In this document: one piece after another, positions 11,794 through 20,900 of the stretch
How positions within the stretch are numbered: the stretch's first letter is position 1
Layout: each line of letters begins with the position of its first letter
NCBI RefSeq assembly: GCF_022201045.2
Contig: NC_068559.1
Coordinates: forward strand, 17,727,501 to 17,791,500
Reading direction: 5' to 3'
DNA length: 64,000 nt
DNA from: Citrus sinensis
Lineage: Eukaryota; Streptophyta; Magnoliopsida; Sapindales; Rutaceae
Translations under genes and position numbers: made by a program
Notes under the pieces: generated by a model
Databases searched by the model: none
Seen by the model: the letters and a program-made list of their open reading frames with translations, nothing else
Told to the model about the DNA's origin: nothing

Positions 11794-11935
11794 TGGCGAC
11801 AGGCAGCCTGTCGCACGAAGCTTGGTGCGACAGGCTGCCTGTCGCACCAAAACTTAGTGCGACAGGCTGCCTGTCGCACCAAAACTTAGTGCGACAGGCA
11901 CCTGTCGCACCAAGCCTTGGTGCGACAAGCACTTG
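11794..11935. repeat. Array of near-perfect palindromes, 32-bp period
   Basis: A 23-bp palindrome (GTGCGACAGGC, a central A/T, then its reverse complement) occurs at 11794-11816 (imperfect left arm), 11825-11847, 11857-11879 and 11889-11910 (1 bp shorter). A half copy follows at about 11919. The spacers are 8-9 bp and also similar (CAAAACTTA, CGAAGCTTG, CAAGCCTTG). Each unit could form a hairpin or cruciform. Confidence 0.9.
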
Positions 11936-12129
11936 TAATTTGGTGACCATTGTATTCGGCTTTTGTAATAATGAAGCTCGAAATATGACGAAAAAAAGGG
12001 CGGGATGGGGGGAAAAATATAAAAAGAATGCATTCACATTTTGATGATTGAACCTGAAGAAAAGAACGTGATTGAATTATAAAGTGGTTGGACAGAGATA
12101 TGCCAGCAAACGAAATCGTCTATTCCAAA

Positions 12130-12360
12130 CTTCAATAATTTCTTTCCTCCATGCTTCTCAGACCAACAGGAGCCACCTTTGTTATCGTACTCAATCTGGA
12201 TGGAGTCGATGCCAGCTCCATGAGCTATCACCAGCTGCCTCACTGTCGTGTGAACTCCATCATCCCAACGAGTACCGTTCTGACCTCCCCATGGTCCGAC
12301 CGCTATTGGTTTGAGCTGGGGATGATACATTCTCAACATTGCCGCCGACGCCGCTGACAA
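12130..12360 (-). pseudogene. Jacalin-related lectin exon captured by MULE
   Basis: A 108-codon minus-strand frame starts at 12360 and runs to 12034; only its first part is lectin-like. Near residues 19-30 it reads IAVGPWGGQNGTRWDDG, then LVIAHGAGIDSIQIEYD and WSEKHGG by residue 72 (about 12144). These are the N-terminal blocks of a jacalin (mannose-binding) domain. After KHGG the sequence stops resembling the family, probably because it enters a former intron. The C-terminal half of the domain is missing. The fragment lies wholly inside the Pack-MULE, next to the inverted repeat, and may be transcribed, but it cannot make a complete lectin. Confidence 0.8.
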
Positions 12361-12829
12361 TGAGAGGCTCTTCGATTTGGGAGAGATGGGAGAAAGAGAG
12401 ATTGTTGGGGGAGAGATGAGAGAGAGGGGTATTTTGGTCTGAAATGCTTTTTTATGGCTAATGTTGATAGAAGTTTGTTTAGAGGGTTAAGATAGAAAAA
12501 GCCAAAATTTTTATGGCTATTGGTGTAAATTTCCCCAAATTCTGGGCAAGTTTGCAGCTCCAGCTGTTTGAAAGTATAGACAAATACATAAATTTGGCTG
12601 CAGATGCTCTCAAAGCAAGTTGGGTAATTGAGAAACAAGAAGCAAGTTGGGTAATTGAAAAACAAGAGCTTAAGAAAAGCACAAACATTATCGGGTCAAT
12701 ACCAAAAGTTTAGCTCAAAAACAGAGTAAGGGATGAATTTGCGGCAGCACCAACTTCAAAGGTTTAGGAGCTGCCAAGGAGTTGGCATGCACTTAAAATG
12801 CCATGACTTAGGAAATGAATTACAAGACC

Positions 12830-14279
12830 TGACACAACTTAAAAGTAAATTTTAACTCCCAAGTATAAGAGTGTCTTGTTGTATTATAACTCGGTGAGTC
12901 CGAGGTCGATCCACAGAGAAAAGATTTAATTAGTTTATTTTATTTTATCTAAAAATTGAAATTAAAACTTGAATATAAACAACTTAATTTAAATGAAACT
13001 ATGGAATTGAACTAGTTAGGGTTATGGATCCACTCTTAGAAATAAATAAAACTTAATAAATTCTTTTTGCCAATTTGTTTTAGATTTATTACTCAAAAGA
13101 TTAATTATACAAATTATTATTATTTTCCCTTTAATTTTATGATGGATTAAGTATTTATTGTGCCAAAATTTAATTTGTCTACAATAAGTCAAAATACCAT
13201 TTCACCATGCCTTATATTAAGATCTTAAGAATTTATTGTGCCAAATTCATTTGTTTGTCTACAATAAATCAAATTTTCAAAATATAAAACATGTATAAAA
13301 TTAAATAGAAAATAATTTAATTTATAAAATTAAACATAGAATTTGATTAAATCATATTTATTTCTAAAGAGTTTCACCTTCCCCTAACTAATATTATTTA
13401 GTTAAGCATAATTAAAATAAAAAGAAGTAGTAAAATTGAATTACTTATAATTAAAAGAAATAAAAACAACTAAAATTGGAAATAAAACTAATTTTATTAA
13501 TGAAAATAATTATACAAAATATTAAAAACACACCTGGAAATCAAGATTACAAGGAGATGGAGAGAATTTGAGAAGAAGAGAGTTGTAGAGAGATGATTAA
13601 AACATAAAAATGAGGCTCTATTTATAGAAAAATAAATTCATAATCCAGTGCTTTGCGGTCCATCATAGGCTTCATGCATGTGCTCCTCACAACCCTTAGA
13701 TCAAGATCCAATGGCTGGTCAAACTTCAAAAGTCAACATCACACATGGCATCATTTGACTCGTCCGATTTACCCAAAGAACGGTTGAGATTTGGCGGGTT
13801 AATGGGTGGATCGGGTCGACCCGAATACAAAGATTCGGATCCTCCAACTTGCTTCACCAACCATTGCCACGTGGCACAATCATGGCCATTGAATCATGAA
13901 CGGTTGAGATTTAGTCAAGATTGCCAATTATCCCATGCACTCATATCTATTGTAAGCTCATTTCATCATCCAATCAGTGCTCGGTCAACAGGAAAAGTCA
14001 ACTTTTTTTACACAAGCCCAATTTTAAGCCGATCTTGATTGATCTTAAGGTTTTCGGACCTCCGGAATCCAAATTTGACCTCCGTTTATCTGTTTGGAGC
14101 CTCGAAGTACGTGAAATTAATAATTTTCCTAATAAACACATAAAAATACACAAAATTAAATATATTTAAAACATAATTAATAATTCATAATATATTACAT
14201 AAACACAAATATAAATTATAACATAAGCATAAAATAACATATTATCGCTTGATAATTAAACAATTTTTAATACTAATCA
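12830..14279 (-). repeat. 3' LTR of Athila element
   Basis: 1450 bp. In element orientation it starts TGATTAGTATT and ends GTTGTGTCA, so it has TG...CA ends. The other copy lies exactly 11,298 bp to the right. A TATA box (CTATAAATAG on the minus strand, about 13618-13627) marks the U3/R area. Short open frames inside it are duplicated exactly in the other LTR and are not genes. Confidence 0.95.
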
Positions 14280-14290
14280 CACCCCCCAAC
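14280..14290 (-). other. Terminal polypurine tract of Athila element
   Basis: GTTGGGGGGTG on the minus strand, directly before the 3' LTR start (TGATTAG). This is the plus-strand DNA primer site for reverse transcription. Confidence 0.85.
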
Positions 14291-14599
14291 CAGCTTATTG
14301 CTAGCCCTCTAGCAATTTAAAGCGTTATATTAAGATTTATAAAATTCACATGCAAGTTAATAGTTGTTCATCTATCCTCTAAATTACCAAATAAATGAAC
14401 TCTCCCAAATTCCTTTACCACATTGATGTTCACTCATTATCCAGAATATCATCAAACCTTCTTTTGTGCTCAAGTAATTAACACAATACTTATGGGGCTT
14501 CATTAAAAGAAAAACAACATTTTCGTTCTAAAATTCATTAGAAATTATATCTTTAGGCAATAGATTATTCACACATTTTTTTTTTTATATTACATTTCT

Positions 14600-14821
14600 A
14601 ACCCGTGTAGCGAGCTTTAGGTCAATGACTCCCAGACCAGTTGGCCTTAGGGCACTAGGTGTTGAAGCACCCCTACGGACTTAATTACTCGGGTTTCTAA
14701 TAAACAAACAATATATCTATTACCCATGTAGCGAGCTTTATGCCAGTGACTCCCAGACCAGTTGACCTTAGGGCACTAGGTGTTGAAACACCCCTACGGA
14801 CTTAATTACTCGGGTTTCTAG
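14600..14821. repeat. Tandem repeat in 3' region of Athila element
   Basis: Two copies with a 121-bp offset (starting about 14601 and 14722). Each runs from ACCC-TGTAGCGAGCTTT through CCAGACCAGTTG and GGGCACTAGGTGTTGAA to CTCGGGTTTCTA. They differ by a handful of substitutions. They lie between the internal and terminal polypurine tracts. Confidence 0.9.
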
Positions 14822-15673
14822 ATATAACAAAATTAAAAACATTTTTTCTTCTTCTTTTTTTTTGATTTTTTTTTTTTGGTTTTTTTGTTTTTTTGTTTTT
14901 GGAAATATACACTTTCTACTACCTTAGATACTATTCCTAATAAATCAAAAGAACTAAATGCTGTAAAACTTTAACTTACAACCCACTAGTATGTGTCATA
15001 GTGTGTGTGTGAAGAATGATTCAATAATACCTGTTAAATGAGTAAACAATTAAATAACTTAATAACCAAGTGGAGAGTTCACAAATTTGAGTAATTCAAA
15101 GAAAAGGGAACAAAAACAACTTACTATGAATCTCAAAATCAAAATATAATACAACAAGACTATTAGGATGCGTCTCAAAAGTCGTGACTCTTTACACGGC
15201 CATCCTAGACAAAAAACAAAATTTTTTTTTTTTTGGTTTTTTTTTAACAAAGAAAAGAAAAGAGAAAAGAGAAAAACAACACACATATTTAAAATATACG
15301 TCAATTATCCCCACCCCACAACCTAATCTAAACATTATCTTAACATTTTATAATTTTACAGATATGCAAAAAAATAAAAATAAAAGAAAATAATAAAAGA
15401 AGAAGAAGAAGAGATCTCACCTGAACTGGATGCAGAAGCTTAAAAGCAAATAACAAAGATGAAGAAAGAGTCAATTTTTTTTTTTAACAACACCCTTAAG
15501 ATTAAGAAGATGCGTTTCTAGAGAGACTACATTCTCTATATCCTGCCATCTTCGACTCAAATTTGTCCTAAGTTAGTCTTTACAGAAAAAAAAAAAATTT
15601 TTTTTTGTTTTTTTTTTTTTTTTTTTTTTGTAAACACATAACCAGGACTAAGACATTCCACAATTATCAACTA

Positions 15674-15689
15674 TTCCCTCCCCCCAACC
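15674..15689 (-). other. Internal polypurine tract after LOG
   Basis: AGGTTGGGGGGAGGGAATAG on the minus strand, preceded by ACATTGAGGACAATG. The same pair occurs after the LOG pseudogene of the second element (about 58045-58061). It is a second, internal polypurine tract 1.4 kb before the terminal one. It could be a central plus-strand primer or a relic of an earlier 3' end. Confidence 0.7.
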
Positions 15690-15772
15690 TGAAAAAGACA
15701 TTGTCCTCAATGTTTTAAAAGGAAAGAGAAAGAGTGTAGAAGACATCACATGAACACTACAACAGAAAATAT

Positions 15773-16447
15773 TTACAAACGGAGAGTTAAATCTAAATCG
15801 CACTTCTTATTACTGCTACTGTTACCGTTACCGTCATTAGTCGACCAATTCAGTGCAACAGTCTGTGGATCTGGCTCTGGTGTATAAGCTTGCAAAAGAT
15901 CAAGTAACTCATTAGCAGTAGAAGCAGAGATAAAGAGTTTTTTTACAGAATGTGGAACAAAATGATTCTTTATTGCATGGTTAATAAAAGTTAGCAAGCC
16001 GTCATAAAAATTATTAACATTTAACAAACCGATGGGTTTTTGATGAATGTTCAAGTGGGCCCAAGATGCAAATGTAATTAGTGCCTCAAAAGTTGCAAGA
16101 TCTCCTGGCAAGAAAATAAAAGCATCAGCATGATTCATCATTTCAGATATTCTCTCTTGCATACTTGATACCACTAATTCTTCTCCAATTGGTGGGCCAG
16201 ACATGCACACTAGCGGTTTCATGGGTTTTGGGATAATGCCGAGTACTTGGCTTCCTCTGGTAAAAACAGCTTCTGAGACAAGTCTTGATAACCCTCGTTC
16301 ACCTCCTCCATATACAAGATGCAGTTTCCTCTCTGCTATGACACGACCAAGATCTACAGCTGCCTGAACGAACTCTTTGTACTTTCCATAGTGAAACCCA
16401 GAAAGCACACAAATATTTTTGAATTGTTTACTCGAAGATGATGCCAT
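15773..16447 (-). CDS. LOG-like protein carried by retrotransposon
   Basis: 224 residues, slightly longer than a typical LOG protein. LOG enzymes release active cytokinin bases from riboside monophosphates. The Rossmann-type core is present: ICVLSG (12-17), LVYGGG (44-49), GLSRLVSEAV, VLGIIPK (68-74), the conserved Arg at 99 in MQERISEM, and KPIGLLNVNNFYDGLL (137-152). The signature PGGxGTxxE reads PGDLATFEA at 114-122. Two glycines and the final catalytic Glu (now Ala122) are replaced, so ordinary activity is doubtful. It is intronless and lies about 370 bp after the 184-aa gene and before the internal polypurine tract. The ATG at 16447 is the only sensible start. A degenerate homologue sits at the same place in the element at 57.9-64 kb. 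Its role is unknown; a binding, decoy or altered enzyme are possible. No intact progenitor gene is in the window. Confidence 0.9.
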   Translation of the reverse strand: MASSSSKQFKNICVLSGFHYGKYKEFVQAAVDLGRVIAERKLHLVYGGGERGLSRLVSEAVFTRGSQVLGIIPKPMKPLVCMSGPPIGEELVVSSMQERISEMMNHADAFIFLPGDLATFEALITFASWAHLNIHQKPIGLLNVNNFYDGLLTFINHAIKNHFVPHSVKKLFISASTANELLDLLQAYTPEPDPQTVALNWSTNDGNGNSSSNKKCDLDLTLRL

Positions 16448-16680
16448 TGGACTAATTTTTCAAAAACAAGTTGTGAGTGTTTGAAAAATGAGCTCATATT
16501 TAAAGATCTTGGTAACATAAATAATGAGAAACAGCTGTAAATGGGTTGGCAATATTTGTCAAATGACGAGTAAAGCTCGTGGCTCAATAATTCAAAAACA
16601 AACAGTAAAAAGAAAGTAATGATTAGAAAAAGCAAACAGTAAAAGAAAACCAAATATTTATTAAATACAAAATCACATCG

Positions 16681-16929
16681 CTAAATGCAATAATGCAAAT
16701 GATAAAATAACAGTAAAGTAAAATAACAGTGAAGTGAAAGGATATTTACTAGTAGTTGTGATTGTGGCTCACATCTTCCTCTGGTTTTACGTCCAGTAAC
16801 GGCTTGAACGCCCTCTATGGGTCGAGGATCGGCTTCCCATCCAGTTTTCTTATAAACTGGCAAACAGGGTCTTTTTGAGTCAGATTCCCAAGACTTAACT
16901 GTGCACTTTGTTTTTGGAATAGTATCCAC
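16681..16929 (-). other. Overlapping ORF with hydrophobic tail, doubtful
   Basis: An 82-codon minus-strand frame overlapping the 3' end of the 184-aa gene in another frame. The last 60 residues (from LPVYKKTGWEA to a hydrophobic stretch ending YCI) match a 60-codon frame at 58996-59178 in the second element. About 48 positions are identical by eye. The last 25 residues are mostly Leu, Ile, Phe, Tyr and could span a membrane. Conservation may simply reflect the overlapping gene for the first half; the hydrophobic half lies beyond that gene's stop. Whether it is translated is unknown. Confidence 0.35.
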
Positions 16930-17369
16930 AAATTGTAAATCTCACGTTGCACAATTCCGCTTCGATGCGTCTCAAGAGATCGTAAGATATCATCCAACGA
17001 TTCTTTACTCATGCCATCTTTAACGAATTTAATTTTATCTTCACGAGTATCAGAAACCATTCCTAAAGATTTACAATCTGGTCGTTTGCAACCAAGTCTC
17101 ACACAGTTATGACATTTTGAGCCAAGTCGTTTAGCTCTCCTTTTCTTAGCAAACGTACTTTTACCAAAACCAGGCATGTAAGAAACAAATTGACCAGAAA
17201 ACTCACCTGCTAATCGGACCTTTGCTTCAATTAACCAACGAATGTCAGAAGGAATGCCATTGATCATTAACAAACGCAGTCGTTCACAACGAGCTTTGTA
17301 AATTTTCCTGAGGGCATTCTGAGGGAGAGAGGGAAAATGCTTATGGAGTTTATGTTGTATTTCTTCCAT
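16815..17369 (-). CDS. Basic Cys-finger protein of retrotransposon
   Basis: 184 residues. The N-terminal half is probably helical (FPSLPQNALRKIYKARCERL, then IPSDIRWLIEAK). A basic patch AKKRRAKR follows near 74-81, a likely nuclear or nucleic-acid-binding signal. Immediately after it comes a four-cysteine finger C86-x2-C89-x4-C94-x4-C99. The C-terminal part (100-184) is not recognised. A basic patch followed by a Cys finger is the layout of the cysteine-rich nucleic-acid-binding proteins of carlaviruses and related plant RNA viruses, several of which suppress RNA silencing. The similarity is at motif level and may be convergent. The gene follows pol and precedes LOG, the position of env-like genes in Athila elements. 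The broken homologue at 59130-59687 keeps all four cysteines. The start matches the homologue's Met. Confidence 0.75.
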   Translation of the reverse strand: MEEIQHKLHKHFPSLPQNALRKIYKARCERLRLLMINGIPSDIRWLIEAKVRLAGEFSGQFVSYMPGFGKSTFAKKRRAKRLGSKCHNCVRLGCKRPDCKSLGMVSDTREDKIKFVKDGMSKESLDDILRSLETHRSGIVQREIYNLWILFQKQSAQLSLGNLTQKDPVCQFIRKLDGKPILDP

Positions 17370-17552
17370 GTATGATTTTGGGGTTTCAGTTATTGTGGGA
17401 AACTGAAGATACCGACTTAAGAAGTCACGGAGTACCGTTATCCGCCATTTATACGGGAAAATAAATCAAAACACACCAAAATCAAATCTGCAAAATCAAA
17501 TCAAGCGTGAAAGCAAGCAAAAAGAAGCACACAATATAAAAGGAAAATGAAC

Positions 17553-17786
17553 TTACATTCGTCCTCTCATTGAGTTAACCTCAAGCTCCATTTGAAATTC
17601 ATATATGCCACTCTCTACTGTTCTGAGTTGTCCCTCTAGATCCTCAACATAGGACACGAATTCTGGTGGTTGCAGATCCCAAAGTGGATGTGATTTACAG
17701 CTTTGTATCAGGCCTCTTAAGTGAAATTTTATACGCCGAAATCTTTTAAGATGTGCGAACAGGTATTTTCTCATTGAGGTGCTCAT
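17553..17786 (-). CDS. Small conserved ORF downstream of pol
   Basis: 77 residues starting at MSTSMRKYLF; an earlier in-frame Met at 17831 exists, but the homologue in the second element (59831-60064) begins at the equivalent of the second Met. The sequence is basic at the N-terminus (LKRFRRIKFHLRG) and has an acidic, probably coiled-coil tail (VSYVEDLEGQLRTVESGIYEFQMELEVN). No family is recognised. The last codons run into a strong splice donor, AAT|GTAAGT, and a TTTTGCAG acceptor lies about 70 bp further on, before the 184-aa gene. The pair could make a spliced mRNA, although the simple join does not keep a long frame open. Function unknown. Confidence 0.6.
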   Translation of the reverse strand: MSTSMRKYLFAHLKRFRRIKFHLRGLIQSCKSHPLWDLQPPEFVSYVEDLEGQLRTVESGIYEFQMELEVNSMRGRM

Positions 17787-17962
17787 GATGTAAAATGAAA
17801 ATTGATGAGAGAATGTACAACTGTCAAACAAACACGCTTACACAAGAAAAACAATGTTAAAAAAAAAAAAAACTATGTACAGTGCATCAATCTAAGGAAA
17901 AAAAAAAGTCAAACAATGAAACGGTAAAATAATAGTAAAACAAAAAAAAAATCATTAAAAAC

Positions 17963-20900
17963 TTAATCAAGAATTGGTGGGTCATCCAAATTAATTTCGG
18001 TGTCCTCGTCACGTGGGTGATGTTCCAGATATGGTTTTAATCTTTGACCATTAACTTTAAATGTGACACCATTATTTGGATTCTCAATTTCTATGGCCCC
18101 ATATGAATATACATTTTTTACAACAAATGGGCCACTCCATTTTGACTTTAACTTTCCTGGAAATAAATGAAGACGAGAATTATAAAGCAACACTTTTTGA
18201 CCAATCTCAAATGTTTTTCGAAAAATTCTTTTATCATGAAATGCTTTTGTTCTTGCCTTAATAATTCTTGAATTTTCATATGCATCATTCCTTAATTCCT
18301 CAAGTTCATTCAATTGCAATTTTCGCACATTACCAGCATCAACCAAATTTGAATTAAAAGCTTTAATAGCCCAAAGTGATTTATGTTCAAGTTCAACAGG
18401 TAAATGACAAGGTTTACCATAAATTAACCGATAGGGTGACATTCCTAATGATGTTTTAAATGCAGTGCGGTAAGCCCAAAGTGCATCATTAAGTCTAAGA
18501 GACCAATCTTTTCGGTTTGGGTTAACCGTTTTTTCCAAAATTCGTTTTATCTCCCTATTTGCTAATTCAACTTGACCATTTGTTTGAGGATGATAAGGGG
18601 TAGCAATTTTATGTGTAATTCCATATTTCTTCATTAAAGACTCAAATGACTTATTACAAAAATGCTTACCTCCATCACTGATAATGGCTCGAGGGATTCC
18701 AAATCGACTTAAAATGTTTTCTCTTAAAAATTTAATCACAGTTTTACTGTCATTATTTCGACAAGAAATTGCTTCAATCCATTTTGAGACATAATCAACT
18801 GCAACTAATATATACACAAATCCAAAAGATGATGGAAATGGACCCATGAAATCAATTCCCCAACAGTCAAATATTTCAATTTCAAGTATGGGATTTAAGG
18901 GCATCATGTTTCTTTTTGTAATTGATCCCAATTTTTGACATTTTTCACAACTTTTGCAAAATTCATATGTGTCTTTAAACATGGTAGGCCAATAAAATCC
19001 ACACTGCAAAATTTTAGCAGTAGTTTTTCTTGAAGAAAAGTGACCACCACATGCTTCAGAATGACAAAAATTAATGACACTACTTACCTCATTATCAGGA
19101 ATACATCGCCGAAAAATTTGATCTGGGCAATATTTGAACAAATAAGGATCATCCCAATAAAATTTCTTTACTTCAACAAAAAATTTCTTCTTCTCTTGAG
19201 CATTCCATTGCAAAGGCATTTTACCTGTAACAAGAAAATTAACAATATTAGCATACCATGGCATTGAAGTAACAGAAAATAAAAATTCATCAGGGAAAGA
19301 ATCATTTATGGGTGTTATATCATTGCAGAATTCGGATGTGAGTCTTGATAGATGATCAGCAACAACATTTTCAGCACCCTTTTTATCTTTGATGGTAAGG
19401 TCAAATTCTTGTAGTAACAAAATCCAACGAATTAGTCTCGGTTTGGCATCCTGTTTACTCATCAAATATCTCACAGCAGCATGGTCAGTAAACACAACAG
19501 ATTTAGAGCCAAGCAAATATGAACGGAATTTGTTTAATGCAAATACCACAGCAAGTAATTCTTTTTCAGTTGTAGAATAATTCATTTGAGCACTATCCAA
19601 AGTCTTGCTCGCATAATAAATCACAAAAGGCTTACCATCCCTTCTTTGTCCTAAAACAGCACCAACAGCAAAATCACTTGCATCACACATTAATTCAAAT
19701 GGCAAAGACCAATCAGGAGATTGCATAATAGGTGCAGATGTTAAAAGACAAATTATTTTTTCAAAAGATTTTTGGCAATCATCATTCCATTCAAACGGTG
19801 CATCTTTTAATAAGAGGTTACAAAGTGGTTTAGATATGGCACTAAAGTTTTTTATAAACCTCCTATAAAATCCTGCATGTCCTAAAAAGGATCGCACATC
19901 TCTAACTGTTTTTGGTTGTGGCAATTTAGATATGACTTCGATTTTTGCTTTGTCAACTTCAATTCCTTTAATAGAAACAACATGACCCAAAACAATTCCA
20001 GAAGTAACCATGTAGTGACATTTTTCCCAATTCAACACGAGTTCTTTTTCAACACATCTTTTTAAAACTTTCTCCAAATTATCAAGGCAATCATCAAAAG
20101 AATTCCCAAACACAGTCAAATCATCCATAAAGACCTCTAAACAATGTTCAACCATATCACAAAAAATGCTTAACATACATCTTTGAAATGTTGCAGGAGC
20201 ATTACAAAGCCCGAATGGCATTCTTTTAAATGCAAATGTTCCAAAAGGACATGTGAATGTGGTCTTTTCTTGGTCCTCAAGTGCTATAGGAATTTGATAA
20301 TAACCTGAATATCCATCTAAAAAACAATAGTAGGGATGTCCTGCTACTCTTTCTAAGATTTGGTCAAGGAATGGTAATGGAAAATGATCTTTTCTAGTGG
20401 CTTCATTTAATTTTCTATAATCAATGCACATGCGCCAACTAGATGTAATTCGTGTTGGAATTAATTCACCTTTTTCATTTTTAACAACAGTGATTCCAGA
20501 TTTTTTAGGCACTACTTGTGTAGGACTTACCCACTTACTATCAGAAATAGGGTAGATAATTCCCACATCAAGTAATTTAAGGACTTCTGTTTTGACTACC
20601 TCTTTCATGTGTGGGTTTAATCTTCTTTGAGGTTGTTGACATATTTTAGCATTTTCTTCCAAATTAATTCTATGTGTGCAGATTAAGGGATTAATGCCTT
20701 TAATGTCATTTAAAGTCCATCCTATTGCATTTTTATGCTTTTTAAGAACAATTAGTAACTTACCTTCTTGGTCGCTTGTTAAAGTAGAAGAAATCACAAC
20801 AGGATAAGTTTGTTCTTCTCCAAGAAAAGCATATTTCAATCCTTCAGGCAAAGGTTTCAATTCCATTTTAGGTGCTTCTTGTTGTTCTGTCTTTTCAATA

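Larger units (their letters stand above)
11463..12535. mobile_element. Pack-MULE with jacalin gene fragment
   Basis: A 1073-bp element bounded by a perfect 9-bp target duplication CAAATTCTG (11454-11462 and 12536-12544). Both ends start GGGAAATTTAC, and the terminal inverted repeats are long (about 140 bp, diverged). They are rich in 'CATAAAATTTTTGCTATTTTCAT'-like and CTATCAACATTAGCC blocks. Nine-bp duplications and long inverted repeats define Mutator-like elements. There is no transposase; the interior holds a jacalin-lectin exon on the minus strand and a palindrome array, so this is a Pack-MULE. Confidence 0.88.

Noticed and set aside
11794..11935. CRISPR-like array
   Set aside because: Regularly spaced palindromes with 8-9 bp spacers that are nearly the same; plant nuclear DNA, inside a MULE, no cas genes.
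12072..12357. Plus-strand frames in the Pack-MULE
   Set aside because: Complement of the jacalin exon; the minus strand carries the recognisable domain.
13745..14169. Open frames inside the 3' LTR (repeated at 25043-25467)
   Set aside because: They are overlapping frames in LTR sequence without domains, and are duplicated only because the LTR is.
15773..16447. Ordinary host LOG gene into which the retrotransposon inserted
   Set aside because: The gene is intronless, in pol orientation, between pol and the 3' LTR, and a second element has the same arrangement, so it belongs to the element.
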